Positions 8,800 to 17,362 of a stretch of 64,000 nt of DNA are shown in pieces. Both the position numbers and the translations under genes were made by a program. The notes beneath the pieces are model-generated. The model did not search any database. It was not told the DNA's origin and saw nothing but the letters and a program-made list of their open reading frames with translations. Position 1 is the first letter of the stretch, and each line of letters begins with the position of its first letter. The stretch is taken from NCBI GenBank assembly GCA_964445695.1, contig CAYULF010000003.1:322825-386824 (forward strand), written 5' to 3'. The DNA comes from JAUIKM01 sp964445695. GTDB taxonomy: Bacteria; Bacteroidota; Ignavibacteria; Kapaibacteriales; UBA7675.

Positions 8800-10347
8800 A
8801 TGGCGACTAAATTTAAAGATAGCATTAATGACGCTCTTCGGGCTCTGAACGATGCCAGTGAAAAAATATCCAGCGCAAACGACACTGTCTCCAATGCAGA
8901 CCGAGATATCCGAACTACCAGCAGCGAGATAGAGAATGCCAGGACTCTGTTAAACACTGCGGCTAATGAGTTAAAAAGCACGCAACTGCAACTCGAACAC
9001 ATAAGTGAAGTCGAGAAACGTCGCGAAAAGGCACTTGAATCTTTGAAAGAGGAGGTTGCGACGCTAAGACAAGAGAACAGGGACGTTAACAATCGTCTTC
9101 AATCAAGTGAGGAACGCAGAAATGAATTAGATCGGCAGAATACGAGCTTGATGGAAAATATCGCCAAAGAGAAAGTGAATCATGCACGACAACTGGAAAA
9201 GGAGCATGCAAGACATCGAGATACCCAAGCTGAAGTCACACGGTTGCACAGTGTAGTTTCTGTGCGCGACAAGACTATTGAATCTTTGCGGTCCAAATCG
9301 AAGCCCGGCACTTTGAACCGATTAATAATTCGACCTATCGTTAACATGTATAACAACTTGACTGGCAAACTCTCGGTTGACAGCATTTCAGCAGTCAGAG
9401 TCACACCTGGCGCCGGTTGGGTGACTCTGATTATGTCCTTGTTGGCTGCACTTCCGCTCGGCATTTCGCTCAACATTTTCGGTGCAGACTCGAACGGAAA
9501 CCACCCTGATTCTCAACCTTTTACTATCAGGATCACCGACACAACCAGAAGCTTGCCGGTGGATACTGCTTTGAGATTCAGCCCCAACAGTGCAATACAG
9601 GAACTCATTGCTCCAACAACTTTGGCGTTTATTTACGGTGGGCCGGAACAATCGGCCCAGAATGTAGCGCTCCTGCAATACTACAGCAAACTTCACAACA
9701 AACACGCCTGGCTGTTGAAGATCAACACAGTAAATCCCATCGCGAGCAACGATTCATTGCTTTCGGCCGAAAAAAAGGCGCTGGATAATCTGGCGATTGG
9801 CACATACGCAATCCGAGGACACAACACCACGCGCAACTTGATGCGCAGTAAAATTGAAGGCGCTACAACTTGCTCAGAACTGATTGACATTAACTTCCAG
9901 ATGGCCATTGATGTTGTAAAACAACTCAAGAAAAGGCAAAAACACCGTTCTGGTTTAGCCGGCAATGGACAGAACGCCACGAGTGTAAACACCGGCTCCG
10001 GCCATGGCAACTCACGCAGCGACAAAGCCGGTGCAAACAATCACCTTTTCAGCAATAATATGGATCATTGTGAAGCGTTGATCCGCCAGTTGTATGCAAA
10101 TAGTAAGAATTCTCCACAACTCCGAAAACAACTTGACGATGCCCTGGGACCATTCATCGATAGTCTGCCTGCCTCTGTCGAAGGGTTTATTCACAGAGAC
10201 AATTGCTGGTGTACAGAGTGTCAGGAAAAACTGAGGGTTAAAAATCAAGCTGCAGATCCTGCTGGTACGGACGACACCCAAAGAAATCCCTCAGCACCAA
10301 CACCAGCACTTCCGACCGACAACGAAACTGACTGTCTCGGCTGCTAG
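8800..10347 (+). CDS. coiled-coil membrane protein with Cys-rich tail (operon gene 2)
   Basis: About 515 residues. The ATG at 8800 is preferred over an upstream TTG because AAGGGAG sits 9 bases before it. Residues about 5-160 form a long coiled coil with heptad-like LTxxE/ENARTLLN patterns. After a linker, one membrane helix lies near residues 205-225 (VTLIMSLLAALPLGISLNIF). The distal ~280 residues make a separate globular domain (FIYGGPEQSAQNVALLQYYS). The tail carries CWCTEC and a final CLGC, enough thiols for a metal site or disulfides. I recognise no family. Length, order and helix content suggest a scaffold that places a coiled coil on one side of the inner membrane and a Cys-tailed domain on the other. 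Confidence 0.7.
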   Translation: MATKFKDSINDALRALNDASEKISSANDTVSNADRDIRTTSSEIENARTLLNTAANELKSTQLQLEHISEVEKRREKALESLKEEVATLRQENRDVNNRLQSSEERRNELDRQNTSLMENIAKEKVNHARQLEKEHARHRDTQAEVTRLHSVVSVRDKTIESLRSKSKPGTLNRLIIRPIVNMYNNLTGKLSVDSISAVRVTPGAGWVTLIMSLLAALPLGISLNIFGADSNGNHPDSQPFTIRITDTTRSLPVDTALRFSPNSAIQELIAPTTLAFIYGGPEQSAQNVALLQYYSKLHNKHAWLLKINTVNPIASNDSLLSAEKKALDNLAIGTYAIRGHNTTRNLMRSKIEGATTCSELIDINFQMAIDVVKQLKKRQKHRSGLAGNGQNATSVNTGSGHGNSRSDKAGANNHLFSNNMDHCEALIRQLYANSKNSPQLRKQLDDALGPFIDSLPASVEGFIHRDNCWCTECQEKLRVKNQAADPAGTDDTQRNPSAPTPALPTDNETDCLGC

Positions 10348-10382
10348 CTATTTTTCTGACGTTAAATCAGGCAGCATTCACT

Positions 10383-10832
10383 ATGTACAATCATTACAAC
10401 ACAACTATACAATTCATGATGCTTTTCCAATATCTTGCATCTGATGAACAGCTGTTTGTAAAAATCACACAGCATCTCAATAAAGACACCGAGTTCCGAG
10501 CCCGTCGTGCACTTGAAAAAGAAAAACACTCGGAAGCAGAAGCATTTAACAATTTCATCTCACACAGCCAGGCTCTGCTTCAGATTCACGCTGTCTTTGA
10601 TTCTAAAAAGCACTTTTCGATAGAGGATGTAGTGGTAGGATTCATTAGAAAATTAAACAGTTGGCTGTGTGCTTATAAGCGAGGAATACTTTCCGGTTCC
10701 CTCCAGGGAATAGTTGTGTTCCCCGCAAACTTTGGTCAGCATGCGACAGCCCTGGACTCTCTGTTCTATCAGTTTGAAAACAAACCGATGCCGAACATTC
10801 ACCGCATGAAATTCATGGAAGGAATTCTTTGA
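10383..10832 (+). CDS. small soluble protein of unknown function (operon gene 3)
   Basis: 149 residues, no signal peptide or membrane segment, predicted largely helical. There are charged stretches such as RARRALEKEKHSEAEAF near residues 40-56, and a hydrophobic helix around IEDVVVGFIRKLNSWL. No family is recognised. The stop codon overlaps the start of the next gene (TGATG), showing translational coupling. A soluble partner sandwiched between two membrane coiled-coil genes is most simply a cytoplasmic adaptor or regulator of the complex. Confidence 0.65.
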   Translation: MYNHYNTTIQFMMLFQYLASDEQLFVKITQHLNKDTEFRARRALEKEKHSEAEAFNNFISHSQALLQIHAVFDSKKHFSIEDVVVGFIRKLNSWLCAYKRGILSGSLQGIVVFPANFGQHATALDSLFYQFENKPMPNIHRMKFMEGIL

Positions 10833-12304
10833 TGTATCGTTTCAGATTCGAACGATTCTGTACGCATTTGTTTCGCTCCATCGGTGAACACGAGGGCACC
10901 ATTGCAGTATCGGCGCTTTTGCTCACCGTCGTTGCTCTGTTTGTGCAGGAATGCAGCAGCAATGCGATGTTAAGCAGACAAGTCGGCGTAATCACCGAAA
11001 GCTCAGTCGCACTTCACAAAGACATGGAAACACTGACTGATAGAATGTATGACCTTGACGGCAGTATTCACGTGCTTGATCGGGGACTGATCACCATTCA
11101 AACGAGCGCCACCATTCATATGAACAATTTCAAAGAGGCCACCGAAAGTTTCTCCGAGAATATTGATGTTTCCATTCAAGGCCAGCAGGAATTGATAACC
11201 CAGATTGACAATTTAAATAGGAACGTCAATGACCTCAATGCTGAGATGTCAAGACAAACCAACTACTTGAAATCGCTTCAGTATGCGGCACGGGAGATGC
11301 AGGCTTCGGCAACCGCGCTACAAAAGTCTGCCGCATTTGTTGAGCGCGTGACGGAAAAGATCGCGGAAAACACCATTCCGCAATATCTGGAGTTGCGATT
11401 TGCAAATGAATACTACCTATCCCATGGTGTAGATTCGTATTCCATTCCGATAACTGATACACTCTGTGTCGGGCGGCAAGATAGTTTAAGGGATTCACTT
11501 AGTTACGACTGCATTCGCAGCTATCTGACGTACGACGTGGTCAACCGTCAACGCTGGTTGCCATTTTTTGCAAGTGCTCCAGTCGCCTCAGGTAAAATCC
11601 CCTTACTACAAGTATTCAAAGAGTTTGCTGTTGCCGCTTATCCGTCGACAGATAAAGTTATCCGAAAGGCTACAGGTTCCGGATCAACTCAATTGCCTGA
11701 CAGGTTCGACACGCTTAAACTGACACTTTCCGCCAATCAGATTGATTACCCGAGTAAAGAGATTTACATTCAATTTCCATTGTTTCTTTACAATCATGTT
11801 GTGGACCAACAACAAACAAGGGCAACCGGGCGCATTGCCGAAGGAGAAAGAGATACACAAGAGAATAAATTATACTACAAAGTAGCATTATCAAGCATCC
11901 CTGATATAAAAATTGTATTTAAGAATATTCACTCTGTTGCTCCCCTGAATTCTGCAGACAAAATTGAACTCAGCAAGTTTGTAGATTCAATTGCCGTTGA
12001 TGTAGGTGGACGTCCAAATTACTACCTGACAGTGTACAAGATACCGTACTATTTCCAGCCGAAAAGCTGCCAAATTGACCCTGATGTGGATGATCGGGGG
12101 GCACTATCCTTTATTCCGGACACTAAAGAGAATCGGAAGGTGCTGTCGGACCTGATATGTTGTTATCGCCGCCAAATTGGAAAAAACGACATTGTGAGAG
12201 ATGCGAGTAGCGGAAGGTACTATTTCAAAGACAGGTTACGAACCTTTGAACAGCAAGAAGTCATCAATCTTTTCTTCCGCAAACTTCCACGAGAACCGTT
12301 CTGA
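10832..12304 (+). CDS. membrane-anchored coiled-coil protein (operon gene 4)
   Basis: 490 residues. The ATG at 10832 overlaps the previous stop by one base, and GGAAGGAATTC precedes it. One membrane helix lies at residues about 24-42 (GTIAVSALLLTVVALFVQE), followed by a coiled coil to about residue 175 (repeated HNFKEATESF and LNRNVNDLNAEMSRQTNYL patterns). The C-terminal ~300 residues form an unrecognised mixed alpha/beta domain with tyrosine-rich strands (YYLTVYKIPYYFQPKSC, then ICCYRRQ). Topology predicts a short cytoplasmic N-terminus and a large periplasmic portion, complementary to gene 2. It overlaps the next gene by one base (TGATG). No homologous system comes to mind. Confidence 0.7.
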   Translation: MYRFRFERFCTHLFRSIGEHEGTIAVSALLLTVVALFVQECSSNAMLSRQVGVITESSVALHKDMETLTDRMYDLDGSIHVLDRGLITIQTSATIHMNNFKEATESFSENIDVSIQGQQELITQIDNLNRNVNDLNAEMSRQTNYLKSLQYAAREMQASATALQKSAAFVERVTEKIAENTIPQYLELRFANEYYLSHGVDSYSIPITDTLCVGRQDSLRDSLSYDCIRSYLTYDVVNRQRWLPFFASAPVASGKIPLLQVFKEFAVAAYPSTDKVIRKATGSGSTQLPDRFDTLKLTLSANQIDYPSKEIYIQFPLFLYNHVVDQQQTRATGRIAEGERDTQENKLYYKVALSSIPDIKIVFKNIHSVAPLNSADKIELSKFVDSIAVDVGGRPNYYLTVYKIPYYFQPKSCQIDPDVDDRGALSFIPDTKENRKVLSDLICCYRRQIGKNDIVRDASSGRYYFKDRLRTFEQQEVINLFFRKLPREPF

Positions 12305-12954
12305 TGAGACTACTTAAACTTCTTACTGTATTGTTTGTCTTGTTTGGGGCTTTATTCGTACCAGTGATCGCCGGAAGTTATGTCGGCGGATTCAGTATAG
12401 CAGGTGGAGTACCGCGCTACCTTGGAGACTTCAGATCAGATGTCTGGGGTTTGTACAATTTTCAGACTCGCGTGTATTTGAAATCGGTTGACAATTCGTT
12501 TGGAGTGCGACTCGGCAGCTCTTTGTTGGATGTTAGTATCAGCGACGCACTCCTGTTGGAAGCGGGCCAGGAAATCGATGATCTGGTTAAAGATATTCGC
12601 GTTTCATCTACGGACATTGTGTTCTTTTACGACCAGGTTGTTTCGGGCGGCAACAATCGCCACAACAGCATCAGTTTGATACTTGAGTGCGGCTACAGCA
12701 ACTATGAGGTGAGATCACAGACCGGAGATATGGTCTACGATGAAGGAAATTCCTTGCTGACGGGATTGGGGCTGCAGTTCCAGCACAATTTGTCGCGTAC
12801 TGTAGGTTTTCGCGCAGGATTATCATTTTTAATTGTTGAAGATCGCTACGACGCCTGGACCAAAGGCTCCAATTTTCCAGGAGATTCATTTTTCACTGTC
12901 AACATTGGAGTAGACATCCACGACGTATTGCCACGGCCACTCAAGTTTGAATGA
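12304..12954 (+). CDS. outer-membrane beta-barrel protein (operon gene 5)
   Basis: 216 residues with a clear signal peptide (residues 1-23: LLTVLFVLFGALFVPVIAG). The rest alternates polar and hydrophobic residues in about eight strand-length segments (SYVGGFSIAGGVPRYLGDF, FQTRVYLKSV, NSISLILECGYSNYEVRS, FFTVNIGVDIHDV), typical of an 8-stranded barrel. It lacks the terminal aromatic residue usual for BAM substrates, ending LKFE. The start overlaps the stop of gene 4. As the last product of an operon that otherwise encodes inner-membrane coiled-coil proteins, it would supply the outer-membrane end of an envelope-spanning assembly. Specific family unknown. Confidence 0.75.
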   Translation: MRLLKLLTVLFVLFGALFVPVIAGSYVGGFSIAGGVPRYLGDFRSDVWGLYNFQTRVYLKSVDNSFGVRLGSSLLDVSISDALLLEAGQEIDDLVKDIRVSSTDIVFFYDQVVSGGNNRHNSISLILECGYSNYEVRSQTGDMVYDEGNSLLTGLGLQFQHNLSRTVGFRAGLSFLIVEDRYDAWTKGSNFPGDSFFTVNIGVDIHDVLPRPLKFE

Positions 12955-13632
12955 AGTGATATTGTCACACACCTCAAGCACTCTCTGTACACGACAAAAC
13001 TCTAAACTATAAAAACTATACCGCCGCATTAAACGCGATAAATTGTGACCAAACAATCAACATCCACAATTCAAAACGACGTTTTAAGCTCTTTCAACGC
13101 TCTATTTCCAGTGCTGCAACGTTGTTTGCCGTAGCACAAAGATCGTTCCAAGATCACGATTCCGGGCAATGGTCTCAGCACAATCGATCAACGGATTAGC
13201 ATGATGAAACTCTTGCTGGACATCGTTCCAGCCAACAGCATCCAGGCGCTGATTGTTGATCATGCCCGATCCGACGATCGCCGACGCAATTTGTGACCGG
13301 GTCATACATCGAGCCGTTAAACTGCAACTGCGCGGTGAATCGATGCGCAAACCGCACGAGCCGTCTCACGAAAATGACCGGCAGTGAACCATAAAATCTA
13401 ATTCTCTATCTTTGTTCAACCAACGCTCACTGACAAAATGCGATCGGTCACGTTCGTGGGATTAGGCAGTCAGTTTCGTGGGATGGGGCAAACGAGATTC
13501 AAGTCTTGTATGAGTACAGGTAAATGTTGTAGTTTTACAAAGACCTACAGGCATAAGCCTGGAATACATACATCAACTTACAAGCCCTCAATCTTCCCGG
13601 CACTTAACAAATGAACTTTTAAGGGTCCAGGC
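12955..13632. other. gene-poor stretch with a gene remnant
   Basis: No intact gene. A minus-strand open frame at 13102-13350 (82 codons) has ordinary composition but no recognisable domain and no good ribosome-binding site. The right part holds a 72-bp copy of the end of the following gene (separate entry). The stretch looks like decayed coding DNA. Confidence 0.4.
13491..13562 (+). repeat. 72-bp direct repeat, left copy (remnant of a duplicated gene end)
   Basis: Matches 15385-15456 at 65 of 72 positions with no gaps. It includes the last nine codons of the downstream gene (E-I-Q-V-L-Y-E-Y), its stop codon and about 40 bases of 3' flank. The pair brackets the intact gene. Homology to the coding region does not visibly extend further upstream. 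Confidence 0.8.
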
Positions 13633-15417
13633 ATGAGTGCAACTCAAAAATATCAATGGATTGCACAACGAGCAGTCTATTGTGGCGCAGAATTGGCCAG
13701 GGGCGCCGTATTATTGCTATTAATCTGCATTTTACAAAGCAGCATTGTTTCGCAGGCTTCAGCCCAGTACAACGATATCCCCGAAATTGATCCGGAAGTC
13801 TTGAACAAATACTTCAGCGAGCAGGATTCGACCATTTATACCAGAATTGCGAGCAAGCCGGACAGTTTTGACTGCGTATTGCACGATTATAATTGGACTT
13901 ATGAGCATGAAACCAGTTGGGATAGCTATAGCACTTCGGCTTTCATCCGCTACCCACAAATTGTTGAATCCGTCTCGCGGCCGGCGATTGATTCTATCAA
14001 TGCTTCTATAAAACGCACATTTCTGTACGAAACGACGGCTCTACAGAGACCGTGGGAATCAATGTGGTCCAATGAGTTGTCGCCAGAAGCAATCAGGGAA
14101 GCAAAGTCACGTGAGCAAGAAGCTGCAAGTGAGAGCGATGAGGATGAGGAACATGAGGCAGAGCTTCTTATAAATGTCGAGCGCAATTCTATCGACTTTA
14201 ACTTCCTCAGTGCGGCGCATGACATCCTCACAGTTGAGCTCATTAACAACTATTTTTATGACCGGGGGAGGCGGAGTGGCAACGGAGATTATGCAGCGTT
14301 TTTAACGTACGACCTAAACACGGGGCGCAAGCTTAATTGGAATGACCTGATCCTGTCTAACGCGCAGCCAATTGTGAACCGTTTGATCAGACAACAACTG
14401 CGGGGATACAGCAACATATGGAGTCAATATGAAGATTGGCCGCAAGCGATTCCGGTTCGCCACTTTTTCTTGACGCAGGACCTTCTGGTCTTAATCATAG
14501 CGACTGACAAACCGGCATTGGACTGTGACCTACCTGTAGAGTTCCCTTATTTCGACATGTATCACAGAGAGGTCAATCATGCGGTGATATTGCCTTTGGA
14601 TCGCATTCGTGAATACTTAAACATCAACGACTTCCCAGCTTTAACGGATATACGTCCACACAAAAAAGAAACTCGTGTGCAGAGTGAGACAGACGCCAAA
14701 ATCCAACAGTCCAAGGTCTTTCCTTTTCCGCTTTCACTTTGGTCCAAATGGACTGAAAGCTGTGATAAACCGCAGTTAGTCAGTGAAGCTGACAGGCAGC
14801 AGTGGGAAGATTCCTTTGCAGATACAAACCTCAGAACAGTCCAATTCACAACAGCAGATCGCAACAGCACATTTAGAGCAAGTTTCACTCATTCCGGGCG
14901 ACTTGACAGTCTGTATTCACATTGGACGTCCGACTCAAGCCACGGGCAGCTGCATCGCCGATCATTAATTGTCTTCAACAATGCTGACAGCAATACGTTT
15001 GCTGACGCAGCTGTTACACATCTGAGAGAGACAGCATATGTTGAAAGTTCTAGTTATACAGTATGGGAAATAATGGACGATTACATTCTGGGCATAAGAG
15101 TTAAACTTACAGACTCGGAGGTCAACGTATTTTGGCGCAAGGACTCTACAACCCGGCACGCGCAACTTATCAGGGGTGAGGGGCCATCCTCAATAAAAAG
15201 TCTCGAGGTATTCAATGCGAATCAGGATCTCTTTAGCGACCTGGAAACACCTTCGGCTCTGCCAATGCCGAACATGCGCTTTGACAGCAACGGCCGCCTT
15301 ATCGAAGCCGTCTACACCTGCGACGGCGAGGCCCAGTTAACAACTTTTCAGTACGACAACAATGGTTTGCTGCAGTCGATTAACAACGAGATTCAAGTGT
15401 TGTATGAGTACTGGTAA
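13633..15417 (+). CDS. exported protein with DUF3298-like domain and YD-like tail
   Basis: 594 residues. A signal peptide or anchor sits at residues about 21-46 (GAVLLLLICILQSSIVSQAS, ending ASAQ). Residues about 90-325 follow the layout of DUF3298/RsiV-type domains: paired helices, GDYAAFLTYDLNTGRKLNW, the HFFLTQDLLVLIIA strand and a final PLDRIREYL. Three short repeats near residues 430-590 (for example MRFDSNGRLIEAVYTCDG) resemble YD/RHS-type strands. The start is supported by AGGGTCCAGGC before the ATG. It lies in the low-GC block but is separated from the five-gene operon by ~680 bases. Possibly a periplasmic or surface protein; the domain match is by pattern only. Confidence 0.6.
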   Translation: MSATQKYQWIAQRAVYCGAELARGAVLLLLICILQSSIVSQASAQYNDIPEIDPEVLNKYFSEQDSTIYTRIASKPDSFDCVLHDYNWTYEHETSWDSYSTSAFIRYPQIVESVSRPAIDSINASIKRTFLYETTALQRPWESMWSNELSPEAIREAKSREQEAASESDEDEEHEAELLINVERNSIDFNFLSAAHDILTVELINNYFYDRGRRSGNGDYAAFLTYDLNTGRKLNWNDLILSNAQPIVNRLIRQQLRGYSNIWSQYEDWPQAIPVRHFFLTQDLLVLIIATDKPALDCDLPVEFPYFDMYHREVNHAVILPLDRIREYLNINDFPALTDIRPHKKETRVQSETDAKIQQSKVFPFPLSLWSKWTESCDKPQLVSEADRQQWEDSFADTNLRTVQFTTADRNSTFRASFTHSGRLDSLYSHWTSDSSHGQLHRRSLIVFNNADSNTFADAAVTHLRETAYVESSSYTVWEIMDDYILGIRVKLTDSEVNVFWRKDSTTRHAQLIRGEGPSSIKSLEVFNANQDLFSDLETPSALPMPNMRFDSNGRLIEAVYTCDGEAQLTTFQYDNNGLLQSINNEIQVLYEYW

Positions 15418-15456
15418 ATTTTGTAGTCTTACAAAGACCTGCAAGCATATGCCTGG
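15385..15456 (+). repeat. 72-bp direct repeat, right copy
   Basis: The partner of 13491-13562 (65/72 identical). It spans the end of the DUF3298-like gene and its 3' flank. The repeated 3' flank contains a short CAGGCATA.GCCTG-type inverted repeat. Confidence 0.8.
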
Positions 15457-15774
15457 TGGATATTGATTGTATGGTCACAATTATGCCGGTGCTATAGTTA
15501 TTAAAGATTTGGAGTTTTGTCGTGTACTGTGCTATAGCACTCTAATATATATTATGTAAACTAACGTAAACGACTCTCACTCCCCACTATTACTTGGCTT
15601 CATGCGGCGATACCAGTCTCAAACCTCAAACACAAGTGCAACCAGTCTTCCCAAAGTCTTCAGACCTCAATGCTCAAGTGAGCCAGAATCTGTTGAGTGC
15701 AAGAGTCCTGAGCACGCTGACCGTTGCCGAATCATCAGTCATTGCTGCAACTCAAAACACACGCCGGTCTACCA
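15457..15774. other. intergenic region at the right edge of the low-GC block
   Basis: Convergent intergenic DNA. The first half is AT-rich (CTATAGTTATT, CTATAGCACTCTAATATATATT) with a repeated TGCTATAG near 15490 and 15529. The second half returns toward the chromosomal average. I see no gene and no clear terminator for either neighbour. Confidence 0.4.
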
Positions 15775-16902
15775 TTAAGCGACACTCAGCATGCCCTGAC
15801 GCAGTGGCAAGGTTACGCGGAATGTACTGCCCGTGCCCGGCGTGCTGTCCACAAAAATTCGACCGCCAAGTGCGTCTACAATCTTTTTGACCGTGGCCAG
15901 GCCGACGCCCGAACCTTCAAATTCATTGCGCGTTACCAGGCGCTGAAACGGCGCAAACAATCGGTCCGTTTGTGAAAGCTCGAAGCCGATGCCGTTGTCG
16001 CGGAAAGTGATATTACAACTGTTTTGGGCCTCGAGCATCTCAACGCCGACCTTTATGACCGGAGGCACGTCTGGACGGTGAAACTTGATGGCGTTGCTGA
16101 TGAGATTCTGAAATAACTGCTGCATATGCGCCGGATTTGCTTCTATTGTCGGTAGCTGGTCAAACTCCAACGTAGCCTGTTTTTCTTCAATTGTTTTGCG
16201 CAATCCGTTCCTGATGTCATCGGCAACGATGTTTAAGTCTACCAGTTCGTACAGCTCGGGACCGCTCGTGACAAGTGCGTAGGAGAGCAGGTCCGTAATC
16301 AATCGGTGGAGTCGCGCCGCCGAATGAATGGAATTGTCGATTAACTCACGGCCTTCCGTGTCCATGCCGGCCGCATAGTCTTCTTTCAGTTCATCCAGCT
16401 GTCCCATAATGTTGTTAAGCGGCGATTTTAGATCGTGCGACGCCGCGTAGGCAAAGCGTTTGAGCTCCTGATTGCTGCGTTCCAAAGCGCGCTGATATTC
16501 CGCCACTTCCATTTGCAGACCGGCCTTTTCCATCGCATTGCTGATGGCATGCCGCAGAGTCGCACCGTCAATTTTGTCCTTTACAAGGAAGTCGTGCGCT
16601 CCGCGTTTCATCGCTTCCACCGACACGGAAACGTCGCCCTGCCCTGTTAACATTACCACCGCCGCGTGCACGCCGCGCTCTGCCAACTGCCTGAAAAATT
16701 CCATCCCGTTGTGACCGGGCAGGGAATAGTCGAGCAGCACGCAGTCAACCTGATTGGCGCAATACACCGAAACGCCTTGCTCGGCGGTTTCCGCTTCCAG
16801 TATGCTCCAGTGTACACCTGGCTCCGCCCGCAACAAGCGCGCAAAGAACTCGCGATCGTCTTCGCTGTCGTCTACAATCAGAATGCTACGGTATTCATCC
16901 AT
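15775..16902 (-). CDS. receiver-histidine kinase fusion (REC-HisKA-HATPase)
   Basis: 375 residues. An N-terminal receiver domain (residues 1-125) has acidic pair D11/D12, phospho-acceptor D58 (LLDYSLPG) and K108. After a helix (about 128-150) comes a dimerisation domain with H156 in AYAASHDLKSPLNNI, then an ATPase domain with N-box QNLISNAIKFH, RDNGIGF and GSGVGLATVKKI. There is no membrane segment, so it is cytoplasmic and probably takes its signal as phosphate or through protein contacts. AAGGATCCT precedes the ATG. It lies 1 base after the single-domain regulator and belongs to a three-gene relay; no DNA-binding output domain is present. Confidence 0.9.
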   Translation of the reverse strand: MDEYRSILIVDDSEDDREFFARLLRAEPGVHWSILEAETAEQGVSVYCANQVDCVLLDYSLPGHNGMEFFRQLAERGVHAAVVMLTGQGDVSVSVEAMKRGAHDFLVKDKIDGATLRHAISNAMEKAGLQMEVAEYQRALERSNQELKRFAYAASHDLKSPLNNIMGQLDELKEDYAAGMDTEGRELIDNSIHSAARLHRLITDLLSYALVTSGPELYELVDLNIVADDIRNGLRKTIEEKQATLEFDQLPTIEANPAHMQQLFQNLISNAIKFHRPDVPPVIKVGVEMLEAQNSCNITFRDNGIGFELSQTDRLFAPFQRLVTRNEFEGSGVGLATVKKIVDALGGRIFVDSTPGTGSTFRVTLPLRQGMLSVA

Positions 16903-16903
16903 T

Positions 16904-17362
16904 TCAGGATCCTTTTGGAAGTGCTGAAATCTCGAACCAATATTCCTTTAACTTCTCGATCGCCGTAAAAAAATCCTCCAACTCCACCGGCTTTTTAATG
17001 TAGGAATTGGCCCCCAGATTGTAGCACTCCTGAATGTCGTCGCTGTGATCCGACGTCGTCAACACAACGATCGGAATTGAATGCCATTCGGATGTCGACT
17101 TCACTTTTGACAAGACTTTTCGGCCGTCCATTCCAGGCATGTTTAAATCCAGCAGAATCAACCCCGGCCTTGGCGCCGCCCCGGGAGCCGCATACTTGCC
17201 CTGCTGCGACAAATAGTCGATGGCTTCTGCGCCGTTCTCACACCTGTACAGGGGATTTGCCAAATTGTTGGTATGCTGAAATGCGCGGAAAGTCGCTTCG
17301 AAATCATCGTCCGAGTCTTCAACGATCAGAATCGGTTGTTTTGCTGATACACTGATATTCAT
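16904..17362 (-). CDS. single-domain response regulator (Rcp1-like)
   Basis: 152 residues, a stand-alone receiver domain with acidic residues E15/D16, phospho-acceptor D72 (LILLDLNMPGMDG), and TT and KP motifs (VLTTSDH, YIKKPVELEDF). The insertion between helix 1 and strand 2 and the EVED start resemble the Rcp1 type that serves bacteriophytochrome kinases. Its start overlaps the upstream kinase gene by 4 bases (ATGA), so the two are translationally coupled and are very likely cognate. There is no output domain, so phosphate probably passes to or from the next gene's kinase. Confidence 0.9.
   Translation of the reverse strand: MNISVSAKQPILIVEDSDDDFEATFRAFQHTNNLANPLYRCENGAEAIDYLSQQGKYAAPGAAPRPGLILLDLNMPGMDGRKVLSKVKSTSEWHSIPIVVLTTSDHSDDIQECYNLGANSYIKKPVELEDFFTAIEKLKEYWFEISALPKGS

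Noticed and set aside
8268..12954. Zorya-type or other known anti-phage system
   Set aside because: Coiled-coil membrane proteins suggested it, but there is no MotA-like four-helix domain, OmpA peptidoglycan-binding domain, helicase or nuclease in the operon.
13102..13350. 82-codon minus-strand open frame
   Set aside because: No domain, poor start context, in a stretch that otherwise looks decayed.
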